Positions 5,416 to 13,470 of a stretch of DNA of 20,467 nucleotides are shown in pieces; positions within the stretch are counted from its first letter, which is position 1, and every line of letters begins with the position of its first letter. Both the position numbers and the translations under genes were made by a program. The notes below the pieces were generated by a model. The model was not told the origin of the DNA. It made no database searches and saw nothing but the letters and a program-made list of their open reading frames with translations. The DNA lies in the NCBI GenBank assembly GCA_913009675.1, contig CAJVXD010000002.1, forward strand, positions 1 through 20,467. Direction: 5' to 3'. Source of the stretch: an uncultured bacterium (GTDB lineage: Bacteria; Omnitrophota; Gorgyraeia; Gorgyraeales; Gorgyraeaceae).

Positions 5416-8400
5416 TGACCCAGGATTTTCTCTTACTTGGCCCTTCCCCGCCTTCCCAATGCGAATCATGCTCGAGTGTTTTGTTATCCTGAGTGTTATA
5501 TCATCCAGGATAGAATAGATACACGGAATGACGATTAGTGTAAGCAGCGTAGCAAAGGTAATGCCCCAGCATATTGTAAGCGCCATGGGGACCAAAAAAG
5601 GGTCTCTGCCACCTATGCCATATGCAACGGTTGAGAGCCCTCCTACAGTGGTGATGGTGGTTAGAAGTACCGGTCTCAATCTCAGCTGACCGGCCTTGAT
5701 TATAGAATTACGCCTGTCCATGCCTTCCCTGCGTAGTTTGTTTATAAAATCCACAAGGACGATAGAATCATTTACAACAATACCATTCAGACCGACTATG
5801 CCAAGTATAGCCATGAATGATAATGGCATGCCGTGCACAAGAAAGGCGAATACTACGCCTATGAGCCCGAAAGGTATTGCCAGCATTATTATTAAGGGCT
5901 GGACAATAGATTTGAAGGCAGAGGCCAGGATGAGGTATATTATGAGAAAGGCATAGAAAAAGGCCCTTAGGAGACTTTTTAATGAATCAACAGTTTCTTC
6001 CTGTTCGCCTCCGTATTTTATAGAATAGCCCATATAGCTTTGTGGCAGGTCTTTAAATCTTTTCTCCAGCATATGGTTTACCTTTAAGGACGTAGTTTTG
6101 TCAGTGTCTACATTGCACGAGGCAGTTACCACGCGTTTCCCATCAAGGTGATGGATGGTTGTGGTGCCGGGCACCTTTTCTATTGTTGCTACATTCTTGA
6201 GAGGGATCAACTTACCGAATCTGTTGCGGACAAGGATATCTTTAAAGACATCGATATTGTCTGAAACCTTTTTAGGAAACATAATGGTGACGTCTGTTTC
6301 TTCTTCTGCCTTAACGGGTTTTATCTTTGTGGCAATAGCCCCTTCAAAGACCGCCCTCACGGTGCCGGCTATCTGCGCGACATTTAAACCTGCAAGCGTA
6401 GCCTTATTATTATCAACCTTTACTCGTATCTCTTCCTTTCCCGGTTTGTGATCCCATGTTATATCTGTTGTCCCCTTTATGGTCCTGAGATAACCCATAT
6501 ATTTTTTGGCAATAATATCAAGTGTCTTGAATCTCTCTCCCCGTATGCCTACCTCTACGGGTTTTCCTACAGGCGGACCAGACTGAGGCTTATCGAACCT
6601 GAGTTCAGTAAATCCCTTGATACCCTTTGTTTTTTTTCTAAGGGAGGCTATTATCTCGTCAGCATTTCTCCTTCTGTCCTGTTTGGGTGTAAGATAGACA
6701 GCTATCTGTACGAGATGGCTTGCCTGCCCGGCAAAAGGGTCGTTGCGGTTCTCTGCTATCCGACCTACAGAGGTTACAAATGACTCCATTTCGTTTGGCG
6801 GTATGGTGGAGACGATTTCTTCCACAGGCGCTATGAGTTTGTTGGTTTTTTCCAGGGGTGTTCCTATGGGGGCCTCGCCCTTTATGAAGAAATAGTTGAT
6901 ACCTGCACTAGGGAATAATACGAATTTTATTACACCAAGGGCTAAAAAACTGCATACTATAAGTGTTAATGTAACCCCGGCGAGGACCCTGTATTTTCTT
7001 CGTATAGCAGTAGTTACGACCTTGGTGTAGAAGTTAACCAGGTTTTTGAACCACGGCATTTCCTTTGAAATATTCATTGGCCTCCCCAGGTTGTCGTATT
7101 TTATCTTGACGAAATCAGCCAGATGGCTTGGTAATATTATAAGCGCTTCTCCGAGAGAAGCCATAAGTGCTATGATCAGGACGGTCGGTATATTTTTTAT
7201 GAATCTTCCTATAATGCCTGACATAAATAAAAGGGGAGAGAATGCAGCTATAGTGGTAAAGACAGCAGTTACAACGGGCATCGTGACCTCTTCGGTCCCT
7301 TTGACGGCCGCTTCTCTAACCGGCATACCCTGTTCCATATGACGATATACGTTCTCAGCCACTATTATGCCGTCGTCTACTAACATACCGAGGACAATGA
7401 TGAGCCCAAACATGCTTATAAGATTTATGGTGATCCCCATCACCCCCATTACTATAAAGGTAGTGAAGAATGCTATGGGTATGCCGAGCAGTGTCATAAA
7501 GGCTATTCTTTTCTGTAAAAATAGAAGGAGCGAGAAGGTGACGAGGATTAGACTGGCCCAGCCATTATTTTTAAGGACATTAAGCCGCCTTCTTGTAAGA
7601 AACGAATAGTCATTTACATATGAGATATTTAGTTTATCCGGGCAGCGTCTCAGAAAGTCGTTGGAGATTTTTTTTATTTTATTCACGATGGTTATGGCAT
7701 CCCCGGATTGTTTTTTCATGACTATGAGATTGATAGAACGTGTACCAAGGGTCTTGTAGATTACGTTTTCTTTTTTAAAGGTATCCTTTATCTTTGCTAT
7801 ACCTCTTATCCTGAGCCAGTTTCCGGAATCATTTGCCCTGATTATTACATCTCCGACCTCTTTCGGCGTAGTAAATTCACCTGTTGTCCTGATACTGTAT
7901 TCAGTGTTCTGTGTATTGATTTCACCTGCCGGTATACTTATGTTACGGGTTGAAAGCGCCTGTTTGATCTCATCGAAAGAGACATAGTCTTTCTGCATCT
8001 TTTTGGGGTCCACGAGGACACGGATCTCCCTGTCGCGATAACCGGATTTTTTTATACTGGCAACGCCTTTTATATCCCCAAGTATATCCTCAAGCGTATC
8101 GCTGTAGTATTGCAATTTTTTTTCACTCATATCCCCTGAGAGGGATACCTCGATTATAGGATATTGCTTTGTGGTTATCTCTGTCACAACAGGGTCTTCG
8201 TATATATCCTTGGGCAGGTCCTTTACCCTGTCTACGGCCCTCTGGATATCCCTTACGACATTTTGTTTATTCCGTTCATCGGGATCAATCTTGACTTGTA
8301 TAAGGGAAGTTCCCGAAGAAGAGGATGAGCGTATTTCCTTTATACCGTCTACGTCCTTGAGTTCTTTTTCTATAGGGACGGTAATGAGTTTTTCGACATC

Positions 8401-8571
8401 CAGAGGCGTAGCCCCGGGATAGACGGTAGTAACAGTTACCCTGTCGAAGTTGACATTGGGGAAGACCTCCCTATTCATGCCGAATAACACTATAATCCCG
8501 GATATGATAATAATGACCGAGATGAGATTTATAAAAAGGGATTGTCTTACGCTAAAGCGTGGCAGACTCAT
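5407..8571 (-). CDS. RND-family efflux pump, inner-membrane permease (AcrB/MdtC-like)
   Basis: A 1054-residue RND permease in the usual HAE-type size range, exporting substrates with proton-motive force across the envelope with a TolC-type channel. It has the N-terminal helix, the porter-domain opening NREVFPNVNFDRVTV followed by YPGATPLDVEKLIT, the paired aspartates of the fourth helix in GMLVDDGIIVAENVYRHME (around residue 400), and the internal duplication with GIVGLNGIVVNDSIVLVDF in the second half (around residue 950). The second-half motif resembles MdtC-like members rather than AcrB, which has a Lys-Asn pair there. Start: ATG 8571 (MSLPRFSVRQ) has AGAGGAAA a few bases upstream. An ATG at 8634 would add 21 residues read through a palindrome and is less likely. 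It is the last gene of the marR-tolC-RND operon; no adaptor gene is present. Confidence 0.93.
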   Translation of the reverse strand: MSLPRFSVRQSLFINLISVIIIISGIIVLFGMNREVFPNVNFDRVTVTTVYPGATPLDVEKLITVPIEKELKDVDGIKEIRSSSSSGTSLIQVKIDPDERNKQNVVRDIQRAVDRVKDLPKDIYEDPVVTEITTKQYPIIEVSLSGDMSEKKLQYYSDTLEDILGDIKGVASIKKSGYRDREIRVLVDPKKMQKDYVSFDEIKQALSTRNISIPAGEINTQNTEYSIRTTGEFTTPKEVGDVIIRANDSGNWLRIRGIAKIKDTFKKENVIYKTLGTRSINLIVMKKQSGDAITIVNKIKKISNDFLRRCPDKLNISYVNDYSFLTRRRLNVLKNNGWASLILVTFSLLLFLQKRIAFMTLLGIPIAFFTTFIVMGVMGITINLISMFGLIIVLGMLVDDGIIVAENVYRHMEQGMPVREAAVKGTEEVTMPVVTAVFTTIAAFSPLLFMSGIIGRFIKNIPTVLIIALMASLGEALIILPSHLADFVKIKYDNLGRPMNISKEMPWFKNLVNFYTKVVTTAIRRKYRVLAGVTLTLIVCSFLALGVIKFVLFPSAGINYFFIKGEAPIGTPLEKTNKLIAPVEEIVSTIPPNEMESFVTSVGRIAENRNDPFAGQASHLVQIAVYLTPKQDRRRNADEIIASLRKKTKGIKGFTELRFDKPQSGPPVGKPVEVGIRGERFKTLDIIAKKYMGYLRTIKGTTDITWDHKPGKEEIRVKVDNNKATLAGLNVAQIAGTVRAVFEGAIATKIKPVKAEEETDVTIMFPKKVSDNIDVFKDILVRNRFGKLIPLKNVATIEKVPGTTTIHHLDGKRVVTASCNVDTDKTTSLKVNHMLEKRFKDLPQSYMGYSIKYGGEQEETVDSLKSLLRAFFYAFLIIYLILASAFKSIVQPLIIMLAIPFGLIGVVFAFLVHGMPLSFMAILGIVGLNGIVVNDSIVLVDFINKLRREGMDRRNSIIKAGQLRLRPVLLTTITTVGGLSTVAYGIGGRDPFLVPMALTICWGITFATLLTLIVIPCIYSILDDITLRITKHSSMIRIGKAGKGQVRENPGSLV

Positions 8572-8598
8572 GAGATTTCCTCTTGTCTCTTTGAACCA

Positions 8599-8625
8599 TG
8601 TGTTCGAGGTTAAACCTCGAACACA
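8599..8625 (-). repeat. 27-bp near-perfect palindrome between tolC-like and RND genes
   Basis: TGTGTTCGAGGTT (8599-8611) and AACCTCGAACACA (8613-8625) are perfect 13-bp inverted arms around a single central base. The palindrome lies in the 75-nt gap between the TolC-type and RND genes, about 28 nt upstream of the chosen RND start. It could be an mRNA hairpin tuning pump expression or a binding site. No T-tract follows on the minus strand. Confidence 0.7.
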
Positions 8626-8646
8626 GCTGAACATGTAATAGTATGT

Positions 8647-10122
8647 TTAGTCAAGGCCTATATTTTTAAGATAACTATCCTCAGCGCCCATTAATTCTAC
8701 TATTGAGACAGTGTAGTTAAAGTATGCCTTCTGGGTAGCAAGTTCTGCCTTTAATAGGTCTTCCTGGTAACTTATCAAGGTGTATGAATTCGTCCTGCCA
8801 TATTTAAACCTTTGTTCTTCCAGATGCAGTTTTCCCTTTTGGAGGTTTTCGATACGTTTCATATGAGAAATATTTAGCTTGTTTACGCAGACGTCTCTGA
8901 ACCTTTCTTCGATATTTGAGACGATCCCTCGTTCCACCTTACCCAGGTTTATAATCGCCCTTGCCTTTTCAAGCCTTGCCTTTTCATATCCGCTCCTGGC
9001 TGCATTGTTCTCAAGGGGGTATTTAAATTCTATGCCTATGGAGTATTCTCGATTTGAATCTCCCGGGATATCTTCTATTGCCCTGTAATATTTTGAATCG
9101 ATTCCATTTCTGGCAAAGGTCGCCTTGAGGTCTATCTCCGGAAAACGGGAGCTGGTCTTCATCCTCAGTTTCACCTTCGTTCTTTCTATGTCGTTTTTTG
9201 CGGATATATAGTCACGTCTGTATTCAAAGGCCTTACGCATGCTCTCTATAAGAGAGGTATTAAAGACAAGGCCTGGAAAGGATTCGGTAGGAAAGAGCCT
9301 TGTCTCACTGCCTAGATTCAATTCAAGGGCCAGGTTTTCTTCGGCTGTTTTCTCATTGTTCGATGCCATTAAAAGTTCACTCGATCTTACGTGCATATTT
9401 GCCTCAGCTGCAAGGACATCGCCTGTTTCAACAAGCCCTATCTTTAACTCTTTGCGGTATTGGTTAAAAAGACGTATGGCCTTTTTCAACATCTCCTTTT
9501 TGATATTGAATTCTTTCCTGGCAAGCACTAGTTCCCAGTATGCCTTTTCAGCAGATATCATGGCATTCTCGATTTTTATGTACGAATCCAGTTTAGCATT
9601 TTTAATCTCCCATTTAACCAGTTCTATATTGCCGCGGTCAATAAGGCCGAAGAAGTTTTTACCTATTGGCTGAGTCAGGTTTATTTCCAACTGGGATTCG
9701 TGATAGGGATTCATGGAGACGTAAGGGGAGTCTGTCCATTCGCGTTTATTCGTAAAGTCTATGTTTATATCGGTTCCACTCGTCAGTTTTTTATTAAGGC
9801 CTATATTATAGTGATTTGTCAGATTTTTTGTGCCATATAAGGATGAGACAGGTGTTCTTTGGTCGTCTGTATAGTCTATTTCTCCGTTCAATATGGTATC
9901 AAAGACTGCTTCCTTGTAACCTAGCTCAGTGTCCTTTATCCTTGAATCAAGCCCTGCAAGTTTAATCTCGAGGTTATTGTTTATGGCGATAAGTCTTGCC
10001 TCTTCTATTGAGATAGATAAGGTGTCTTTCTCTGATCCCTGCGAAAGGGCCTGTCGAGAGAATGAGAGTATAAGGATTATTATAAAGACAGTTAACAGGC
10101 GCTTCATATCTAAGCGTTTCAT
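8647..10122 (-). CDS. Outer-membrane efflux channel, TolC family
   Basis: A 491-residue outer-membrane factor. It has an N-terminal signal peptide (MKRLLTVFIIILILSFSRQALSQ, after a possible five-residue lead) and the duplicated OEP architecture of long amphipathic helices: SIEEARLIAINNNLEIKLAGLD near the N-terminus, EKAYWELVLARKEFNIKKEMLKKA in the first repeat, and FEYRRDYISAKNDIERTK with QEDLLKAELATQKAYFNYTVS in the second. It forms the exit duct for the RND pump encoded downstream. The gene starts one base after the marR stop, and ATG 10107 is an alternative start. The coding region is intact and its length is normal for the family. Confidence 0.9.
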   Translation of the reverse strand: MKRLDMKRLLTVFIIILILSFSRQALSQGSEKDTLSISIEEARLIAINNNLEIKLAGLDSRIKDTELGYKEAVFDTILNGEIDYTDDQRTPVSSLYGTKNLTNHYNIGLNKKLTSGTDINIDFTNKREWTDSPYVSMNPYHESQLEINLTQPIGKNFFGLIDRGNIELVKWEIKNAKLDSYIKIENAMISAEKAYWELVLARKEFNIKKEMLKKAIRLFNQYRKELKIGLVETGDVLAAEANMHVRSSELLMASNNEKTAEENLALELNLGSETRLFPTESFPGLVFNTSLIESMRKAFEYRRDYISAKNDIERTKVKLRMKTSSRFPEIDLKATFARNGIDSKYYRAIEDIPGDSNREYSIGIEFKYPLENNAARSGYEKARLEKARAIINLGKVERGIVSNIEERFRDVCVNKLNISHMKRIENLQKGKLHLEEQRFKYGRTNSYTLISYQEDLLKAELATQKAYFNYTVSIVELMGAEDSYLKNIGLD

Positions 10123-10123
10123 G

Positions 10124-10558
10124 TTAGTCTTCTTTCCCCGAGAGGACTACGACAATCTTTTTTATTATGTTAAGATATTGCTGCTGTTCCCGGGGGGTGA
10201 GGTGGACAAGGATATTTTTCCATCTCTTTCTCACTGTATCAAGAAATCCCTGGACGTTCCTTTCACCCTTTTTTGTAAGCGACACCATGACAACTCGTCT
10301 ATCCTCCGGATCTGCGCCCCTTTTTATATAGCCGGCCTTTACTAACCTGTCTATCAGGCCTGTTGCAGTAGGAGGGGAGATCTTTCGTTCCTTGGACAGG
10401 GTCTTGAGCTTGCACTGGCGGTGGTCATGGATCGTGACAAGCATTATCATCTGGGCGCTTGTGATGTTACTCTTTGAGAGAAAATTACTGTGTGCGCCTT
10501 TCATGAGCTTGGGCAGCATTATGGTGATCTCGTTCGTTATTGCGTCTATGATAGACAT
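10124..10558 (-). CDS. MarR-family transcriptional regulator
   Basis: A 144-residue winged-helix regulator and the first gene of the efflux operon. It shows LKTLSKERKISPPTATGLIDRLVKAGYIKR (helix-turn-helix and recognition helix) and the wing DPEDRRVVMVSLTKKG, with the conserved D-x-R pattern. Dimerisation helices flank the DNA-binding core. I prefer ATG 10558, preceded by GGGGGTG at good spacing; ATG 10570 would add four residues but has only AT-rich sequence upstream. A 23-bp palindrome overlaps its promoter, so it probably represses its own operon until an inducer binds. The inducer cannot be read from the sequence. Confidence 0.9.
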   Translation of the reverse strand: MSIIDAITNEITIMLPKLMKGAHSNFLSKSNITSAQMIMLVTIHDHRQCKLKTLSKERKISPPTATGLIDRLVKAGYIKRGADPEDRRVVMVSLTKKGERNVQGFLDTVRKRWKNILVHLTPREQQQYLNIIKKIVVVLSGKED

Positions 10559-10573
10559 AGGCACCCCCATTTT

Positions 10574-10596
10574 TATTTAGTTTGCCTAACTAAATA
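10574..10596 (-). promoter_or_regulatory. Probable MarR operator palindrome
   Basis: Nine-base arms TATTTAGTT (10574-10582) and AACTAAATA (10588-10596) form a perfect inverted repeat around a 5-nt spacer. Its TTAGTT-n5-AACTAA form is typical of MarR-family sites. It covers the -10 edge and the transcription start region of the promoter at 10594-10622. A degenerate half-matching copy (TTAG...CTAT, about 10597-10613) lies in the -10/-35 spacer. Confidence 0.75.
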
Positions 10597-10622
10597 TTAG
10601 CATACCAAACTATATTTGTCAA
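10594..10622 (-). promoter_or_regulatory. Sigma70-type promoter of the marR-tolC-RND operon
   Basis: Read on the minus strand: TTGACA (10622-10617), a 17-nt spacer, then TAATAT (10599-10594). Transcription would start near 10587, inside the palindromic operator, giving a leader of roughly 30 nt to ATG 10558. Confidence 0.8.
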
Positions 10623-10636
10623 GGCTGGTTTTTTTC

Positions 10637-10694
10637 GCAGCCTTTCGGCTGCTACCCCGTTTTCGGATACTAATCCGTAACATAAGAGGGTAGC
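10637..10694. other. Nested hairpins at the 3' end of the pilin operon
   Basis: Three stems lie in 58 nt. GCAGCC (10637-10642) pairs with GGCTGC (10647-10652), giving a GAAA tetraloop on the minus strand. GCTACCC (10651-10657) pairs with GGGTAGC (10688-10694). CGGAT (10664-10668) pairs with ATCCG (10673-10677) inside that stem. A homopolymer run of seven T's (plus strand) sits on the wrong side for a terminator of the minus-strand pilin operon. It may be a structured 3' UTR, a small RNA or an unrecognised RNA motif. Confidence 0.5.
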
Positions 10695-10699
10695 GGTAC

Positions 10700-11146
10700 T
10701 TAGTAGATTATGAGGCCTTTTTGTTTAAGGCCCTTCATGTCTTTAGGGCTGGGCTGGGTGTGGAGGGTCCGGGTTGTTACACCTTCTTGCGTAGCCTGTT
10801 CAACGGTCTGTCCTGCAGGGGCCTCTCCAGGTTTGATAGAATCCAGGGGGAGGTCTTTTAACATTACGGCAGGGAATCGTTCTTTTTCACCTTTAGCGGC
10901 CTTCTTCTTTGGAGTGCCGGATATGCCTTTTTTTGAGGAGATTGTTTCTTTGCTTTCTCTAATGTTGGCCACTGGGATACCAATAGGAGGTTTAGAAACG
11001 CGATTTCGCTTTTTCATCGCTACTGTTCCTTTGGCGGCTAAGGGGGATTTCTTTTGGCCGTGCCTCATAAAGATAACCAGGCCGGCGGCCAGTAATATTA
11101 AAGCTAAAACGATGGCTATATTTAATTCGAGATTTTTTTTATCCAT
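10700..11146 (-). CDS. Hypothetical single-pass membrane protein, last gene of pilin operon
   Basis: I do not recognise this 148-residue protein. It has a short polar start, one strong hydrophobic helix (LNIAIVLALILLAAGLVIFM, residues ~8-27), then a Lys/Pro/Ser-rich, low-complexity stretch (to about residue 90), an acidic-to-neutral segment (VMLKDLPLDSIKPGEAPAG) and a basic end with KGLKQKGLIIY. This suggests an inner-membrane anchor with a disordered extracytoplasmic tail and a short conserved-looking C-terminus. It follows the PilX-like gene by 3 nt and has GGAAGGAA upstream of its ATG. A role in pilus or pseudopilus assembly is inferred from position only. Confidence 0.65.
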   Translation of the reverse strand: MDKKNLELNIAIVLALILLAAGLVIFMRHGQKKSPLAAKGTVAMKKRNRVSKPPIGIPVANIRESKETISSKKGISGTPKKKAAKGEKERFPAVMLKDLPLDSIKPGEAPAGQTVEQATQEGVTTRTLHTQPSPKDMKGLKQKGLIIY

Positions 11147-11149
11147 AGT

Positions 11150-12430
11150 TTATTCTTCCTTCCATGAGACAATGACATAATCCCCTGTGCTGGGGTAGAA
11201 TGGGGGAGGGTTGGTCCCTAACCTTGAATCATACTGATAATCTTTGGTATAACCGCTGACCTTGGTATTTGTGCTGGGATTAAAGGTGCCCACTGGTCCG
11301 CGTTCATCCTGGATAAGCCCACCATAAACCGTCAATGTCCCTTTTGCCGGGGCCTGCCACCAATCTTCTACTGTAAATGAATCTCCGAGGGCCATTATGC
11401 TGGCGTTTATTTCTAGGTTTTGCGGCGCGCTTTGACTGATTATTACATCCCTTTCTGAGATCAAACCCAGGGTATCTGTTGAGTCCGGGTTTATGCGGGG
11501 ATTGGAATTATAGGTAATATTGTTCGGGATAATGATATCTCTATTCGTCCCTACGCTTAATCTGCCATTTAAGACACCTGAGATAGTAAGGTCTCCGCCC
11601 TCAACAAATAATGCGCCGTTTGAAGGCAATGGTATATTTTTATTTACCCATCCCTTCTGTGGATTTGTGACATCTATGGTCCCGTCGTTTTTCAATATAA
11701 TAGTTGTCGAGCCGGTTAGCTTAAGGCCATCTTGAACAGCAGCGGTATGTAGATCCAGGGCCTTGCTGGGAAAGGGTGCACTGCCCACATCTAATTGCAG
11801 GCCTTCCTGGAAATCAGGATTATCATAGGGGGGATTAGATGCAGCTGTGCTGTTTATAGGCCAGCCTCCGTTCATATAGGTAATGAAATCATCATTGCTT
11901 TTAACCGGGCTGTGAGAGCTGGGATCGCTGAATACAGGATCACCAGATACATGGAAATGGTCATTTGTCTGTAATGGCCCGCCCATAGAGTCCCCTGTTA
12001 CGAACCATACAGGCAACCTCCACCACCACCAGCGGAAATGCTCTGTTTTTGTAAAATAGAGATAACGTGCAAAGGTATCTGGCTGTAATTCAGCTCGGAC
12101 CGTTCGTTGATTGTCCCCAGCAGAACCTATAGATATAATCTCCCATGTAGAGGAAGAATCCATCCTCTGCCATGTAGAATTATAAGTGCCTATGTTACCC
12201 AGGGAGGCGGAGTGTTGACCGGATAAATTTTTATTGCGCATGCGATCAAGGGCATAATCCACACCCGCCTCTGCAAGATAGAATGCCTGGGTAGAGTTCT
12301 CTTGACGTTGTGCAATCCTCATCTCACTGATGCTCCTAGAGACAAAGGCCGCCCCCAGGATGGTAAGTACTGCTATTACCATGTATGAGGCGATCAGGAT
12401 AATACCTTTTCTATTCTTTAAAAAAATCAT
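11150..12430 (-). CDS. PilX-like minor pilin / pilus assembly protein
   Basis: A 426-residue protein with a PilX-type N-terminus: a short basic leader (MIFLKNRKG), a hydrophobic helix IILIASYMVIAVLTILGAAF, and the typical AFYLAEAGVDYALDRM segment. The rest is a large beta-rich extracytoplasmic domain with aromatic-rich stretches (HFRWWWWRLPVWFVTGDSMGG) and repeated Gly/Asn/Ser turns, possibly a DUF4900-like region. Such proteins sit at or near the tip of type IV pili or secretion pseudopili in the family. It is one base from the PilW-like gene and 3 nt from the next gene, so one transcript is likely. It is much longer than Neisseria-type PilX (~160 residues), the excess lying in the C-terminal domain. 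Confidence 0.8.
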   Translation of the reverse strand: MIFLKNRKGIILIASYMVIAVLTILGAAFVSRSISEMRIAQRQENSTQAFYLAEAGVDYALDRMRNKNLSGQHSASLGNIGTYNSTWQRMDSSSTWEIISIGSAGDNQRTVRAELQPDTFARYLYFTKTEHFRWWWWRLPVWFVTGDSMGGPLQTNDHFHVSGDPVFSDPSSHSPVKSNDDFITYMNGGWPINSTAASNPPYDNPDFQEGLQLDVGSAPFPSKALDLHTAAVQDGLKLTGSTTIILKNDGTIDVTNPQKGWVNKNIPLPSNGALFVEGGDLTISGVLNGRLSVGTNRDIIIPNNITYNSNPRINPDSTDTLGLISERDVIISQSAPQNLEINASIMALGDSFTVEDWWQAPAKGTLTVYGGLIQDERGPVGTFNPSTNTKVSGYTKDYQYDSRLGTNPPPFYPSTGDYVIVSWKEE

Positions 12431-12431
12431 C

Positions 12432-12947
12432 TCAATTCCTTAGCGTTAGCTGGGAGGTTAGCTTTGCCCTTAAAGTATGCCCGAATACGGTATTCCTCTG
12501 CGTCGTGAGCGTTATGTATATAACGTTTCCTCCAGAAAGAGAGAACCGGATGTTTCCGATGTCATTGGCCAGGATAGTGGGCGATTGTCCCTGAATCGTC
12601 CTTTGCAATTGGGAGTTAACAACCGTATATTTTATCTTGTTTCCCCAGACAGTGAATGGATACTCAGCACTTAGATTAACGGAGCCAGCTTCCCTTAATT
12701 CGGTAACTATCTTATCCATTGCCTTTCTTGCTTCCTGTTGGACTACAATCTGGACATCACCCGTCTTGAAAGAAGTTTGGCCCATATTCAAAACCCCATA
12801 AGTTGCTCCCATGATAGCCGAAAATATTACCAGCACAATCATCAATTCAACAAGCGTAAATCCTTTCACCTCGTATTTAGACTTCCTGTTCTTATCGGTT
12901 ACTCTAGATGGATGCGAGAATCTTTTAATATTTCGTACGGCCTTCAT
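12432..12947 (-). CDS. PilW-like prepilin/pseudopilin
   Basis: A 171-residue prepilin. After an unusually long 29-residue basic leader comes the prepilin-peptidase site KG^FTLVELMIVLVIFS, with cleavage expected after G29, Phe at +1 and Glu at +5. A long hydrophobic helix and a small beta domain (KIKYTVVNSQLQRTIQG, NVIYITLTTQ) follow. Features match PilW/GspJ-type minor pseudopilins that initiate or cap a pilus. AGAGG lies about 7 nt before the start. It is 3 nt after the PilV-like gene and 1 nt before the PilX-like gene. Confidence 0.85.
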   Translation of the reverse strand: MKAVRNIKRFSHPSRVTDKNRKSKYEVKGFTLVELMIVLVIFSAIMGATYGVLNMGQTSFKTGDVQIVVQQEARKAMDKIVTELREAGSVNLSAEYPFTVWGNKIKYTVVNSQLQRTIQGQSPTILANDIGNIRFSLSGGNVIYITLTTQRNTVFGHTLRAKLTSQLTLRN

Positions 12948-12950
12948 GCC

Positions 12951-13364
12951 CTACCTCTCAGTTAAGAGCGTGATTAGCTGAGTGCTTCTGGCCCTGGATT
13001 TTTCTGTCCAGCTAACCGTAATAAGGATCTCTAAAGGGTTCGCTGATATCCCTGAAGGATAAGCTACAGCTACACTTTCACTATCAAGACTGTTGCAGCC
13101 ACCGCCATTGGGAGGGTCTTGAGCGGCCCAGCTTGTCCAATCCTCCTGTGTAATGTTAGAGGGTATATTGCGGTCGCGGATCTCTTCAGCTACACACTGA
13201 GCGTCATTTACAGCAATGGTAAGGTCCCTTGCGCCTTCATTCAACCTGAAACAGCCCACATAAGCTGCTATGAGCCCTACGAGCGCAATGACCAGTACGG
13301 TCGAAGCTATCATCAATTCTAACAGCGAAAATCCGCCTCTTTTTCTGCATATATGCCATATCAT
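12951..13364 (-). CDS. PilV-like prepilin/pseudopilin
   Basis: A 137-residue prepilin with the site RGG^FSLLELMIASTVLVIAL: cleavage after G11, Phe at +1, Glu at +5, then a hydrophobic helix and a small globular domain carrying two Cys (in NDAQCVAEE and GGCNSLD) that could form a disulphide. It is the first gene of the four-gene minor pilin operon. No ribosome-binding site precedes ATG 13364; instead AAAGGA-n6-ATG begins another frame at 13428 that overlaps this gene, which leaves the true start or a possible frameshift open. Type II secretion pseudopilin (GspI) is the alternative identity. Confidence 0.8.
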   Translation of the reverse strand: MIWHICRKRGGFSLLELMIASTVLVIALVGLIAAYVGCFRLNEGARDLTIAVNDAQCVAEEIRDRNIPSNITQEDWTSWAAQDPPNGGGCNSLDSESVAVAYPSGISANPLEILITVSWTEKSRARSTQLITLLTER

Positions 13365-13422
13365 ATCTATAGTTTATAGGAGGATAGTGAGAATTACAAG
13401 AAATTTTATATGATGATTTTTC

Positions 13423-13451
13423 TTGCATTATTCGTCCTTTATTGATAAGAT
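13423..13451 (+). promoter_or_regulatory. Promoter of the PilZ fusion gene
   Basis: TTGCAT (13423-13428) and TAAGAT (13446-13451) are separated by 17 nt in the divergent gap between the pilin operon and the PilZ gene. Transcription would begin near 13458, leaving a short leader of about 13 nt with no evident Shine-Dalgarno sequence. Confidence 0.5.
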
Positions 13452-13470
13452 TTTATAAAAATCAAAGACA

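Noticed and set aside
5696..8422. Several plus-strand open frames of 60-110 codons across the RND gene
   Set aside because: They are antisense shadows of a clear RND coding region, lack ribosome-binding sites, and have no recognisable domains.
8572..8634. Longer start (ATG 8634) for the RND pump
   Set aside because: The 21 added residues are read from the palindrome region and have no family resemblance; ATG 8571 has a proper ribosome-binding site.
10631..10657. Intrinsic terminator at the GCAGCC/GGCTGC hairpin
   Set aside because: The T-run precedes the hairpin on the plus strand and is an A-run after it on the minus strand, so it does not fit termination in either direction.
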